In this document: positions 1 through 8,202 of the stretch, one piece after another
How positions within the stretch are numbered: the stretch's first letter is position 1
Layout: each line of letters begins with the position of its first letter
DNA from: Yoonia vestfoldensis DSM 16212
GTDB lineage: Bacteria; Pseudomonadota; Alphaproteobacteria; Rhodobacterales; Rhodobacteraceae
DNA: 64,000 nt
NCBI RefSeq assembly: GCF_000382265.1
Contig: NZ_KB907979.1
Span: 144,103 to 208,102, forward strand
Reading direction: 5' to 3'
The notes under the pieces: generated by a model
What the model was told of the DNA's origin: nothing
What the model saw: the letters and a program-made list of their open reading frames with translations, nothing else
Database searches by the model: none
Made by a program: the position numbers and the translations under genes

Positions 1-770
1 GCCCCTATCTGACCGGCACGGCGGGCATCGCCTACACACCGGAGGACGAGATCGTGATTTCGGGCGGCATCGCCCTGCCCCCGTCGATCACCCTGTTCGA
101 GGCGCGCGAATACGACCGTAACCTTGTCCGCTTTCCGCGGCTGGAATTCCCGATCTTCGGCGTCACCATTCCGGTCGTAGGGTCGATCGGCGTGTTCGGT
201 TTCATCGCGGGGTCGGTGCGCGGCTTTGCCACGATCGGGCCTGCCACGCTCGACGATACATCCGTCGATGTGACCTATACGCTGGGCGATCCCGACAGCG
301 CGATCATCCACGGCGAAAGCCATCTGAATTTCGGGATGGAGGCGGGGCTGGAACTGGCGCTGTCGGGCGGACTTGGCCTTGGCGCGGCCATCGCTGACCT
401 GACCGGAGAGGTGGGCATCACCGCCGCCGTGCTGCTGAACGTGGATGCGGGCGCCGATCTTGATGTGAACTGGACACCGCTGGCGGGGCTGTCCATCGAC
501 TTGGCGCTGCGCGGGTCCGCCGCGCCCAGTTTCAGGGTCGGCGTGTTCGGGCGGGTCGCGGCCAGCGTCGCCGTCTATGGCGAGGTCTGGTCCGAACGCT
601 GGGACGAGACGCTGGCCGAATTCGGGTCGGGGCTGGAAATCGGGATCGTCCAGCCCGCGACATGGGACGAAGAAAACGGCCTCGACCTCGATTTTGCGAA
701 CGCGACCTTCACCTATCCCGATTTCGACATCGAAGAGATTTCAAGCGGCATCATGGACCGGATCGTCTGA
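1..770 (+). CDS. C-terminal part of an unrecognised glycine-rich protein (5' end outside window)
   Basis: The reading frame is open from base 3, so the gene starts upstream of the window; the GTG at 54 is only an internal codon. About 255 residues are visible. They are rich in Gly, Ala, Leu and Asp in alternating hydrophobic/polar runs (for example GLELALSGGLGLGAAIADL), a pattern that suggests repeated beta strands. The tail is acidic and aromatic and ends in EEISSGIMDRIV. I do not recognise the family. The composition reminds me of the C-terminal regions of large proteins linked to contractile injection systems or of surface proteins, but that is a guess. It converges on the dppF-like gene with only 3 bases between stop codons. 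Confidence 0.6.
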   Translation, partial: PYLTGTAGIAYTPEDEIVISGGIALPPSITLFEAREYDRNLVRFPRLEFPIFGVTIPVVGSIGVFGFIAGSVRGFATIGPATLDDTSVDVTYTLGDPDSAIIHGESHLNFGMEAGLELALSGGLGLGAAIADLTGEVGITAAVLLNVDAGADLDVNWTPLAGLSIDLALRGSAAPSFRVGVFGRVAASVAVYGEVWSERWDETLAEFGSGLEIGIVQPATWDEENGLDLDFANATFTYPDFDIEEISSGIMDRIV

Positions 771-773
771 TCC

Positions 774-1760
774 TTACCCGATGCGCCCTTCCTCGACCGC
801 GTGACAGGCCACACCGTTGATCACCAGTGGCACATCGCGCTTGCAGCGGTCATTGGCGAATGGACAGCGCGGGTGGAAAGCGCAGCCCGACGGCGGGTCG
901 ATGGGCGATGGAATTTCGCCTTCGACCTGTTTGCGCCGCCGGCCTGTCATCTCGATATCGGGCACGGCATCAAGCAGCATCCGCGTATAGGGATGTTTGG
1001 GCGCATCGAACAGCGCACCCGCCTCAGCGAATTCGGCCAGACGGCCAAGGTACAGCACCCCGATGTCGTTCGCCATATGCCGCACGACCTGCAGGTTATG
1101 CGAGATGAACACATAGGTCAGGCCGAATTCCTTTTGCAGATCCTTCATCAGGTTCAAGATCTGCGCCTGCACGGAGACGTCGAGCGCGGATGTCGGTTCA
1201 TCACAGACGATGAAATCGGGGTTGGCAGCAAGCGCGCGTGCAATCGCGATGCGCTGGCGCTGGCCGCCCGAAAACTGGTGTGGGAATTTCACGCCATCCT
1301 CGGGGGCAAGGCCCACCAGCGTCAGCAATTCACCCACGCGCAGGCGCTGGTCGCGGTTGCTCATCCCGCGTTCAAAGACGCGCAGGGGTTCGGCCACGAT
1401 ATCGACGACCCGCCAGCGCGGGTTGAGGCTGGCCAGAGGGTCCTGAAAGATCATCTGGAACCGGCGGCGCAGGGCGCGGGCCTTTGCCCCCTTGAGCCCA
1501 TCCTTGAGCGAGATGCCGTCGAACACGATGTCGCCGTGACTAGGCTTGAGAAGGCCGACAATCAGCTTTGCGATGGTCGATTTGCCCGAACCGCTTTCAC
1601 CGACAAGGGCGAAAGTCTCACCCTGGTTGACGCTGAAGCTGACCTCGGTGACGGCGTTGACAAAGCGTTTGCCGGTCCCTTCGATCTTGCGGTTCAGCCA
1701 TGGCTGCGACACGTCAAAGCGGCGCGACAGGTCGCGCACATCCAAAAGCGTCTTGGTCAT
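774..1760 (-). CDS. dppF: Peptide/nickel-type ABC transporter ATP-binding protein (DppF/OppF class)
   Basis: One of two cytoplasmic ATPases that energise the importer encoded at 774-6399. Visible motifs are Walker A GESGSGKST, signature FSGGQRQRIAIARAL, Walker B FIVCDEPTSALD, and the Cys-containing C-terminal oligopeptide-transporter extension GCAFHPRCPFANDRCK. The start at 1760 (MTKTLLDV) is chosen because it overlaps the stop of the upstream ATPase gene as ATGA, which suggests translational coupling; the open frame continues upstream but over the neighbour's coding sequence. It gives 328 residues, normal for DppF/OppF. Last gene of the operon. The substrate cannot be read from the ATPase; dipeptides, oligopeptides, nickel or glycosides are all possible. 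Confidence 0.92.
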   Translation of the reverse strand: MTKTLLDVRDLSRRFDVSQPWLNRKIEGTGKRFVNAVTEVSFSVNQGETFALVGESGSGKSTIAKLIVGLLKPSHGDIVFDGISLKDGLKGAKARALRRRFQMIFQDPLASLNPRWRVVDIVAEPLRVFERGMSNRDQRLRVGELLTLVGLAPEDGVKFPHQFSGGQRQRIAIARALAANPDFIVCDEPTSALDVSVQAQILNLMKDLQKEFGLTYVFISHNLQVVRHMANDIGVLYLGRLAEFAEAGALFDAPKHPYTRMLLDAVPDIEMTGRRRKQVEGEIPSPIDPPSGCAFHPRCPFANDRCKRDVPLVINGVACHAVEEGRIG

Positions 1761-2767
1761 TCTGCGCTCTGCCTTTCTGCGGATGCGGTCGTACCGTCCT
1801 GCGGCGGATAAAGCCAGCAAGCCACGCGGCGACCGGGGGCGGTTTGCACGGCCTGCGGCTGGTCGATGCGGCATTTGTCCATCACATGCGGGCAACGCGG
1901 GTTGAAGGCGCAGCCTTTGGGAATGGCCGACAGGCGCGGCATCGATCCGGGGATCTGGGTCAGCCGTTCAAGGTTCGCGCCCAGACGCGGGATCGCACCC
2001 ATCAGGCCGGAGGAATAAGGGTGCTGCGCGTCCTTGATCACATCGCGCACGGGGCCGATTTCCGCGATCCGGCCTGCATACATCACCGCCACACGGTCGG
2101 CGGTTTCGGCGATCACACCCATATCATGCGTGACCAGCATGATGGCCGCCCCGTTTTCGGCACAAAGCCGTTTCATCACATCGATGATCTGCGCCTGCAC
2201 CGACACATCAAGCGCCGTCGTTGGTTCATCCGCGATCACCAGATCAGGCCCTGCGCAAAGTGCCAGCGCGATGACAACGCGCTGGCGCATGCCGCCCGAA
2301 AACTGGTGCGGGTAATCATCGATCCGGCGGCTGGCATCGGGGATGCCCACATCGTCCAGCAGGCCCACGGCCTTTTTGCAAGCCTCGGTTTCGGACAGCG
2401 GCAGATGCGTGCGGATCGTCTCGATCAGCTGTTCCGAAATCCGGTAAAGCGGGTTCAGCGATGTCAGCGGATCCTGAAAGATCATCCCGATCTTGCGACC
2501 ACGGATCTTGCGCATCTCGGCATCGGGCAGGTTGTCGATGCGGCGGCCTTGCAGGATCACCTCGCCTTGGGCGATGCGGCCCGGCCTGTCGATCAGCCGC
2601 ATGATCGCGGCCCCTGTCATCGACTTGCCGGCACCGGATTCACCCACCACGCCCAGCACCTCACCGGGCATGATGTCGAAGGAAATATCCTGCACGGCGG
2701 TCAGGATGCCGCGTCGCGTCGGGAATTCCACCGTCAGGTTGCGGACGGACAATAGCGGTTCGGTCAT
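1757..2767 (-). CDS. dppD: Peptide/nickel-type ABC transporter ATP-binding protein (DppD/OppD class)
   Basis: Second ATPase of the importer, 336 residues. Walker A is GESGAGKS, the signature is FSGGMRQRVVIALAL, Walker B is LVIADEPTTALD, and the C-terminal family extension GCAFNPRCPHVMDKCR with its paired cysteines is present. It starts 8 bases after the end of the permease gene at 2776 and its stop overlaps the start of the next ATPase. DppD- and DppF-type subunits work as a heterodimer under the two permeases. The assignment to this superfamily is firm; the exact substrate is open. Confidence 0.92.
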   Translation of the reverse strand: MTEPLLSVRNLTVEFPTRRGILTAVQDISFDIMPGEVLGVVGESGAGKSMTGAAIMRLIDRPGRIAQGEVILQGRRIDNLPDAEMRKIRGRKIGMIFQDPLTSLNPLYRISEQLIETIRTHLPLSETEACKKAVGLLDDVGIPDASRRIDDYPHQFSGGMRQRVVIALALCAGPDLVIADEPTTALDVSVQAQIIDVMKRLCAENGAAIMLVTHDMGVIAETADRVAVMYAGRIAEIGPVRDVIKDAQHPYSSGLMGAIPRLGANLERLTQIPGSMPRLSAIPKGCAFNPRCPHVMDKCRIDQPQAVQTAPGRRVACWLYPPQDGTTASAERQSAE

Positions 2768-2775
2768 AGCGCGTC

Positions 2776-3753
2776 CTATCGCAATTTGGGGTTCAGCGCA
2801 TCGCGCAACCAGTCACCCAGAAGGTTGACCGACAGCGCCAGCGCAATCAGTGTCACGGCGGGGAAGAACAGGATCCACCATTCGCCCGAGAACAAGAATT
2901 GCTGCCCGATGCGGATCAGCGTGCCAAGCGACGGCTGTGTTGGCGGCACACCGACCCCGAGGAAGGACAATGTCGCCTCTTCGATGATGGCCAGAGCCAG
3001 AGAAATCGTGCCGATCACCAGCACCGGCCCCAGCACGTTGGGCAGCACATGGCGCAAAAGGATCAGGATCGGATGCACGCCCATGATCCGCGCGGCGGAG
3101 ACGTAATCCTTTTGCCGTTCCACCATCGTCGCCCCGCGCACCGTGCGCGCGAATTGCGCCCAGTTCGACAGGCCGATGGCCAGGATCAACACCCAGACAG
3201 CCATGCTTTCCTGCTGGCTGGGCGGGATCAGACCGCGTGCAATGCCAAAGATCAGCAATGCGATCAGGATGGCCGGAAACGACAGTTGCACATCGGTGAT
3301 CCGCATGATGACGGCATCGATGGTGCCGCCATTATAGCCCGCGATCAGGCCCAGCGACACGCCCAACGTCATCGCAAACAGCGTGGCAAGGATACCGACG
3401 AACAGCGACACACGGCTGCCATACATGATCGTGGACAGCACGTCGCGGCCTTGGTTGTCGGCCCCCATCAGGAAATAATTGTCGGTGAAAGCTCCCGTGC
3501 TGGCGGGCGGCGTGAAGCCGTCCATCAGGTTCAGGCTCGCGGGGTTGAACGGATCATAGGGTGCGATCAACGGCGCAAACAGGGCCATCAGGATCAGCGC
3601 CAAGGCCACCAGCGTTGCGACCACGGTCACAGGCGAGGTACGCCACGAATAAAAGATATCACTGTCCAGCGCGCGCGCCAGCCGGCCTTGGACGCGGACA
3701 GGCACGATCAGGTCCTCGGCGGGGACGTCTTTGAAAAGGGTGCGGTTTTCCAT
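2776..3753 (-). CDS. dppC: Peptide/nickel-type ABC transporter permease (DppC class)
   Basis: Inner-membrane permease of 325 residues. It has a cytoplasmic N terminus, a first membrane segment near residues 40-65, a periplasmic loop with a PYDPFNP-type sequence typical of DppC/OppC, then five more hydrophobic segments. The binding-protein-dependent transport signature (EAA loop), which contacts the ATPase, is seen as YVSAARIMGVHPILILLRHV. It pairs with the DppB-class permease that ends 3 bases upstream. The length matches the family (about 300 residues). Confidence 0.9.
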   Translation of the reverse strand: MENRTLFKDVPAEDLIVPVRVQGRLARALDSDIFYSWRTSPVTVVATLVALALILMALFAPLIAPYDPFNPASLNLMDGFTPPASTGAFTDNYFLMGADNQGRDVLSTIMYGSRVSLFVGILATLFAMTLGVSLGLIAGYNGGTIDAVIMRITDVQLSFPAILIALLIFGIARGLIPPSQQESMAVWVLILAIGLSNWAQFARTVRGATMVERQKDYVSAARIMGVHPILILLRHVLPNVLGPVLVIGTISLALAIIEEATLSFLGVGVPPTQPSLGTLIRIGQQFLFSGEWWILFFPAVTLIALALSVNLLGDWLRDALNPKLR

Positions 3754-3756
3754 GGT

Positions 3757-4737
3757 TTACTTCCCTGCCCCGCCATCGACGCGCAGACGCGGATCGACGA
3801 CGTAATATAGAATATCGACGACAAGATTGATCAGCACGAACACCAGCGCGATGAACATCAGATACGCGGCCATGACAGGCACATCCACCACCTGCACCGA
3901 CACGATGAAAAGCGAGCCGACCCCCGGCCATTGAAACACCGTCTCCGTCACGATGGCAAAGGCGATGACCGACCCGAGCTGCAAGCCCGTGATCGTGATC
4001 ACCGGCACCATCGTGTTCTTCAGCGCATGGCCGAAATTGATCGCGCGTTGGGTCAGTCCGCGCGCCTTGGCAAAACGGATGTATTCGGTGCGCAGCACTT
4101 CCAGCATTTCCGCGCGCACAAGCCGCATAATCAGTGTGAGCTGGAACAGCGACAGCGTGATCGCAGGCAGGATCAGCGATTTCAGCCCGCTTTCGGTCAG
4201 GAACCCGGTACGCCACCAGCCCAGATCGACGACCTCGCCGCGCCCGAAGGACGGCAACCAGCCAAGTTCGACCGCGAAGATATAGATCAGCCCGATCCCG
4301 ATCAGGAAGGTCGGCAGGCTGACGCCGACCAGCGACAGCGCCATGATCCCGGCCGAGGACCACGCCTTGGGACGCAGCGCGGTATAGACGCCGAAGATCA
4401 CGCCGAACACCAATGCGATCGTGGCCGACACCACCGCGAGTTCGATCGTGGCGGGCAGACGGCTCAGGATCAGTTCGGTCACAGGTTGCTGCAGCCGGTA
4501 GGAAATACCGAATTCGCCCTGTGCTGCATTGCCGATAAAGCGGAAGAATTGCACGAACACGCTGTCGTTCAGGCCCAGCCTTTCGCGCATGATTTCCTGA
4601 TCTTCCAGCCGCGTATCCACGCCGACCATGCTGGCGATCGGGTCACCCACATAGCGGAACACGATGAATGCGATCAGCGCCACGAACAGCATGACGACGA
4701 CGGATTGCGCAAGCCGTCGAATGATGAAGGCCAGCAT
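3757..4737 (-). CDS. dppB: Peptide/nickel-type ABC transporter permease (DppB class)
   Basis: Inner-membrane permease of 326 residues. The N terminus MLAFIIRRLAQSVVVMLFV is the classic DppB opening, which is why the start is put at 4737; an upstream ATG at 4791 would add 18 residues that read through an inverted repeat. The EAA loop is seen as EYIRFAKARGLTQRAINFGH. The gene follows the substrate-binding protein gene after a 78-base gap holding a perfect 11-bp hairpin, a common arrangement that lets the binding protein be made in excess over the membrane parts. Confidence 0.9.
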   Translation of the reverse strand: MLAFIIRRLAQSVVVMLFVALIAFIVFRYVGDPIASMVGVDTRLEDQEIMRERLGLNDSVFVQFFRFIGNAAQGEFGISYRLQQPVTELILSRLPATIELAVVSATIALVFGVIFGVYTALRPKAWSSAGIMALSLVGVSLPTFLIGIGLIYIFAVELGWLPSFGRGEVVDLGWWRTGFLTESGLKSLILPAITLSLFQLTLIMRLVRAEMLEVLRTEYIRFAKARGLTQRAINFGHALKNTMVPVITITGLQLGSVIAFAIVTETVFQWPGVGSLFIVSVQVVDVPVMAAYLMFIALVFVLINLVVDILYYVVDPRLRVDGGAGK

Positions 4738-4761
4738 CGGGCGACCCCTTCCTGAATGAAA

Positions 4762-4799
4762 GAACCGCCTTGCGTCGGTTGCCCGAGACAAGGCGGTTC
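4762..4799 (-). terminator. 11-bp perfect stem-loop between binding-protein and permease genes
   Basis: GAACCGCCTTG (4762-4772) and CAAGGCGGTTC (4789-4799) are exact reverse complements with a 16-base loop. There is no strong T-tract on the minus strand, so it is more likely an mRNA-stabilising or partial-termination hairpin at the 3' end of the binding-protein message than a full terminator. Confidence 0.6.
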
Positions 4800-4815
4800 A
4801 TGGTAACGTGACAGA

Positions 4816-6399
4816 TCAGTCTGCGAAGGTGACGCCGGTCATCAGCGGCTGGTTCTCTGGGTGAACCGGCAGCGTGATACGGTCGTTCATCGCATAGGCC
4901 AACACCTGATTATGGATGGGCAGCAGCACACGGTCCGCCTTCACCACGTCCCAGATTTCAGCGACCGTCGCGGCACGTGCTTCCAGATCGGTTTCGGTGC
5001 CCAGCGACTGGATCATTACATCCAGGTCGGGGTTGGAATACAGACCGCCGTTATAGGCACCATAGCTGCCTTCTTTGGTGTGAACCAAGTCATTGAAGAC
5101 ATAGGCAGAATCAAAGGTCGGCACGCCCCAGCCCAGCAGATAGAAATCAGTTTCGTTGCTGGTGACCAGCGGCGAATGCTGCGCGACGGGCCGCGACGCC
5201 AGTGTGACGTTGATCCCGATCCGGCCCAGCATGCCGACGACGGCTTGGCTGATCGCTTCGTCGTTGACGTAACGGTTGTTGGGCGTGTCGAGCGTGACGC
5301 TGAACCCGTCGGGATAGCCTGCCTCGGCCAGAAGCGCCTGAGCGCGTTCCAGATCGACGGCAGGATAGGTGTTCAGTTCTTCGGTCCAGCCATCCACGAA
5401 TGGCGGGTTGGGAATGCCTGTCGGGATCGACTGGCCCCGCATCACGACCGCCTGGATCGCATCGCGGTCCACGGCAAGTTCCATCGCTTCGCGGACCAGC
5501 GGATTGTTGAACGGGTTGCTGTCGGTGATGTTGGACGATGCCAGAGGTTCGTCACCGAACTTGTAACCGAAATAGATCACGCGGTTTTCCGGGCCGGTTT
5601 CGATCTTGATCCCGTCGGTCGCGCTCAGGCGTTCGATGTCCTGCACAGGCACGTCCTGCACGATATCGACCTCGCCCGACAGCAGGGCCGCCACGCGCGT
5701 CGCTGCGTCGGAAATCGGCAGATAGATGATTTCGGTCACTTCGGGCGGGGTTTCGGCCCAATGGTTTTCGTTGACCGTCAGCACGGACCGCACGTCGACT
5801 TCACGCGATTGCAGGATATAGGGGCCAGTGCCGTTAGTGTTGCGCACGGCGAAATTGTCTTCACCGGCGGCATAATCCTGCACCTCGACCACGTTGTTCG
5901 CCTCGGACCAATCCTTGTCCATGATGAAGGTGTTGGTCAGGTTGTTGGGATAAAGCGGCGATGGCGCGGTCATGCGGACTTCGACAGTGTAGTCATCGAC
6001 GGCCGTGACTTCGGCCACATCGACGTGCAACTGGCGCATGTTCGACTTGTCCGACCGCGCACGGTCAAGCGAGAAGACGACGTCTTCGGCGGTGAAAGCT
6101 GCACCATCATGGAAGGTCACACCTTCGCGCAGGGTGAAAACCCACGTGTCGGGCGCGCCGTCCTTGATCGCCCATGCGGTCGCAAGACGTGGTGTCAACG
6201 TGCCTTCGACATCGCGGTCCATCAGCGTCTCATAGACGTGATGGGCAAAGTTGTGGGTCACGCCCTGGTTCTGCGAATGGGGGTCCAGCGTCAATGCGTC
6301 CGACGCACGCGCCCAGCGGATCGTTTCCGCCGACGCCTGCGACACGATCAGTGTGGACGACAGTAACATGGCGGAAAGGCCAAGGATTTTTCTGGTCAT
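4816..6399 (-). CDS. ABC transporter substrate-binding protein, family 5 (peptide/nickel type)
   Basis: Periplasmic solute-binding protein of 527 residues with a Sec signal peptide ending near VSQASA. The family-5 motif region is seen in WTFTLREGVTFHDGAAF (as WVFTLREGVTFHDGAAF in this protein), followed by SLDRARS. Length and organisation fit DppA/OppA/NikA-type proteins. The start has a good ribosome site, AGGAG about 8 bases upstream of the ATG at 6399. It is the first gene of the operon. The ligand is not predictable from the sequence; roseobacter proteins of this class are often annotated for peptides but many bind other compounds. Confidence 0.9.
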   Translation of the reverse strand: MTRKILGLSAMLLSSTLIVSQASAETIRWARASDALTLDPHSQNQGVTHNFAHHVYETLMDRDVEGTLTPRLATAWAIKDGAPDTWVFTLREGVTFHDGAAFTAEDVVFSLDRARSDKSNMRQLHVDVAEVTAVDDYTVEVRMTAPSPLYPNNLTNTFIMDKDWSEANNVVEVQDYAAGEDNFAVRNTNGTGPYILQSREVDVRSVLTVNENHWAETPPEVTEIIYLPISDAATRVAALLSGEVDIVQDVPVQDIERLSATDGIKIETGPENRVIYFGYKFGDEPLASSNITDSNPFNNPLVREAMELAVDRDAIQAVVMRGQSIPTGIPNPPFVDGWTEELNTYPAVDLERAQALLAEAGYPDGFSVTLDTPNNRYVNDEAISQAVVGMLGRIGINVTLASRPVAQHSPLVTSNETDFYLLGWGVPTFDSAYVFNDLVHTKEGSYGAYNGGLYSNPDLDVMIQSLGTETDLEARAATVAEIWDVVKADRVLLPIHNQVLAYAMNDRITLPVHPENQPLMTGVTFAD

Positions 6400-6484
6400 A
6401 TCGAGAGCTCCTGTTGGATGATTTTCGATGCCCGCATCAGGCGGCGGTGCTTTGTGCCTCTTAACAAAGATGATTCATCCGCCA

Positions 6485-6497
6485 TTTGCAATGCAAA
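6485..6497. promoter_or_regulatory. 13-base perfect palindrome upstream of the family-5 importer operon
   Basis: TTTGCA-A-TGCAAA lies about 90 bases before the start codon of the binding-protein gene, in the 204-base gap between that gene and the end of tonB. Size and symmetry suit an operator for a dimeric regulator of the LacI, GntR or similar type. No regulator gene is adjacent, so the assignment is inference. Confidence 0.35.
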
Positions 6498-6603
6498 AAG
6501 GGCAAAGTCGCTGACCAATTCCGGGCGGCAGCGCGATGCCTGCCGCGCCGCTGCGAGGGGCTACAGGCAAGCGGCGCAAGACGATCAGCCAATGCCGGCG
6601 CAG

Positions 6604-7446
6604 TCAGGAACGGCCGACGAATTCAAAGCTGAACGTCGTCTGCGCGCCGGTGGGCGGCGGCGGAAATGGGGCCGCGCGGCGGATATGGTCCACTGCCAGC
6701 GCATCAAGCGTCGCCGACCCCGAAGAGCGCGCGACGCCGACTTCGGCCAGCGCGCCCGACCCCGCAATGGCAAAGCGGACCAAGACAATCCCGCGTGCGG
6801 TCGCACGCTGCGGGCGCAGTCGCGTGATCTGGCGCAGCACCTGACCGGGATAGGCGGCAGCGGCGGCCTGCCCGCTTGCACTGTCCGTCTGGTGTGCAGC
6901 ACCCGCCGCTGCGGCCTGCCCTTGCGCCTGACCTTGCGCACTGCCCCGCGTGGCGTCCGTTTCGGCATTGCCTGCGGGGCGTGGGGCGGCCGCCCGTTGC
7001 ACTGGCGCAGGCCGTGGTGCGGGGCGGGCGACCGGGCGCAGAGATGAAAGAGGTGCCGTCTCAGGCACGGCGCGGGTTAGCTCCGGCGCAACTGGCGGCG
7101 CTGTCTCGCGCACCGCCACCGTGGTTGCGGTTGTCGGGACAGGGGCGCTGGCGGGCTGGTCCGGTGCAACCGGCACGGCAAGATCGGCCACGGATGAGGC
7201 GGGCAAGACAAGGCTGCGTTCCGCCGCTGTCGCCGGCACGGCTGGCTGCGCGACAGGGGTGACAGGCACGGCGCCTGCCACGAAATCCTCGAAGGCGGCA
7301 CCGAGGGCGGCGATATCTGGCACACCACCGCCTGCGATCTCAGTCGTCGGGGCCTGCGGCACGACAATCAACAGGCCCGCTGCATGCAAAGCCCCCGACA
7401 GCGCCAATGCCGCAGCACCCCCGCCAAGAACGCGTAGCCGCATCAT
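6604..7446 (-). CDS. tonB: TonB energy-transducing protein
   Basis: Links the ExbB/ExbD motor to the outer-membrane haem receptor. The 280-residue protein has one N-terminal membrane anchor (residues about 5-28), a long Pro/Ala-rich periplasmic stretch with repeated VAP, APV and PAR units, and a C-terminal TonB domain (about residues 200-280) with the typical YPGQVLRQI opening and a GSATLDALAVDHIRRAAPFP core. Two adjacent ATGs (7446 and 7443) overlap the stop of exbD; either may be used. It is the last gene of the leftward haem operon, after hmuR, a small Cys protein, exbB and two exbD genes, so it probably serves this receptor. Confidence 0.88.
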   Translation of the reverse strand: MMRLRVLGGGAAALALSGALHAAGLLIVVPQAPTTEIAGGGVPDIAALGAAFEDFVAGAVPVTPVAQPAVPATAAERSLVLPASSVADLAVPVAPDQPASAPVPTTATTVAVRETAPPVAPELTRAVPETAPLSSLRPVARPAPRPAPVQRAAAPRPAGNAETDATRGSAQGQAQGQAAAAGAAHQTDSASGQAAAAAYPGQVLRQITRLRPQRATARGIVLVRFAIAGSGALAEVGVARSSGSATLDALAVDHIRRAAPFPPPPTGAQTTFSFEFVGRS

Positions 7447-7829
7447 CGTGTCAGCCCCCGTTCGGTGACCAGCCGCACATCCCGACCCGTTTGCGCGCGC
7501 AGGCTTGCGGCCACCGCGATCAGGTCGCGCGCGGGCAGGTTCCGGTCTGGCAGGATGCGCAGCGGACCTTCGTCCACGGCGCGTGCGGCGGCGAATTCTT
7601 CCGGCGTGGTTGTCTGGCCGCGCCACAGCATCGCACCATCCGCGCGCAGCACCAGCGCATCGTCGGGCACGCGGGCGCTGGCCAGATCGGCATCGACCAG
7701 CCGCAAGTCAGGGTCCACGGGCCGGGCCACCTGCCCTGCGATCAGGAAGAAGACCAGCATCAGGAACACGATATTGATCAGCGCAATCGTCGGTTCGGGC
7801 TTGGCGCGGGGGGTGGGGGCAAGGCGCAT
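7443..7829 (-). CDS. exbD: Biopolymer transport protein ExbD (second copy)
   Basis: Small inner-membrane protein of 128 residues: short cytoplasmic N terminus, one membrane helix in IALINIVFLMLVFFLIAGQ, and a periplasmic domain. In ExbD/TolR proteins an Asp in the helix carries protons (motif D-x-x-F/L-x-L-L). Here that position reads ALINIVFLM, with Asn where Asp is expected. The sister gene just upstream retains LIDVIFLLLL. The two may form a hetero-oligomer in which only one subunit has the proton-carrying Asp. The stop overlaps the tonB start. Confidence 0.85.
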   Translation of the reverse strand: MRLAPTPRAKPEPTIALINIVFLMLVFFLIAGQVARPVDPDLRLVDADLASARVPDDALVLRADGAMLWRGQTTTPEEFAAARAVDEGPLRILPDRNLPARDLIAVAASLRAQTGRDVRLVTERGLTR

Positions 7830-7833
7830 CGGG

Positions 7834-8202
7834 TCAGCCTCCGATCAGGCGCAGGCTGACGCCCGGCACGGTCTGGGCCACGACCAGCACATCGACCAGC
7901 CGTTGGGCTGTCACATCCTCGGCCGGGGCGACCAGCACCAGCGCGCCGTCCAGCGTGCCAAGCGCGGCTGGCAGACCGGCCAAAGTCACCTCGGCCACGT
8001 TGAGCGTGATGGCATCGGCGCTGATGCGCAAAAAGGCGGGCAGCGTGCCTTGGGCGGGGGCCCCGCCGGTCGCGGCCATGAAGGGCAGGTCCCCGAAACC
8101 GGTAAAGGTCGATGACAGCATGAAAAACAGCAAGAGCAGAAAGATCACGTCGATCAGCGAGGTAAGCGACAGCCGCCGCCTGCGCAGCAGGGGCCTAGGC
8201 AT
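7834..8202 (-). CDS. exbD: Biopolymer transport protein ExbD (first copy, canonical Asp)
   Basis: ExbD/TolR-family proton-channel subunit of 122 residues. The membrane helix contains LTSLIDVIFLLLLFFMLSS, with the proton-carrying Asp of the family. The start MPRPLLRRRR (8202) gives the basic cytoplasmic N terminus typical of the family and overlaps the exbB stop by 8 bases; an ATG at 8229 would extend further into exbB. Four bases separate it from the second exbD. With ExbB it forms the motor that energises TonB. Confidence 0.85.
   Translation of the reverse strand: MPRPLLRRRRLSLTSLIDVIFLLLLFFMLSSTFTGFGDLPFMAATGGAPAQGTLPAFLRISADAITLNVAEVTLAGLPAALGTLDGALVLVAPAEDVTAQRLVDVLVVAQTVPGVSLRLIGG

Noticed and set aside
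801..1811. 336-codon open frame on the plus strand, antisense to the dppF-like gene
   Set aside because: High GC content leaves antisense frames open; the product is rich in His, Arg and Asp with no family motif, while the minus strand has a full ABC ATPase.
4861..6366. 501-codon open frame antisense to the family-5 binding protein
   Set aside because: Shadow frame; low-complexity basic sequence, no ribosome site, and the opposite strand has a complete binding protein with a signal peptide.
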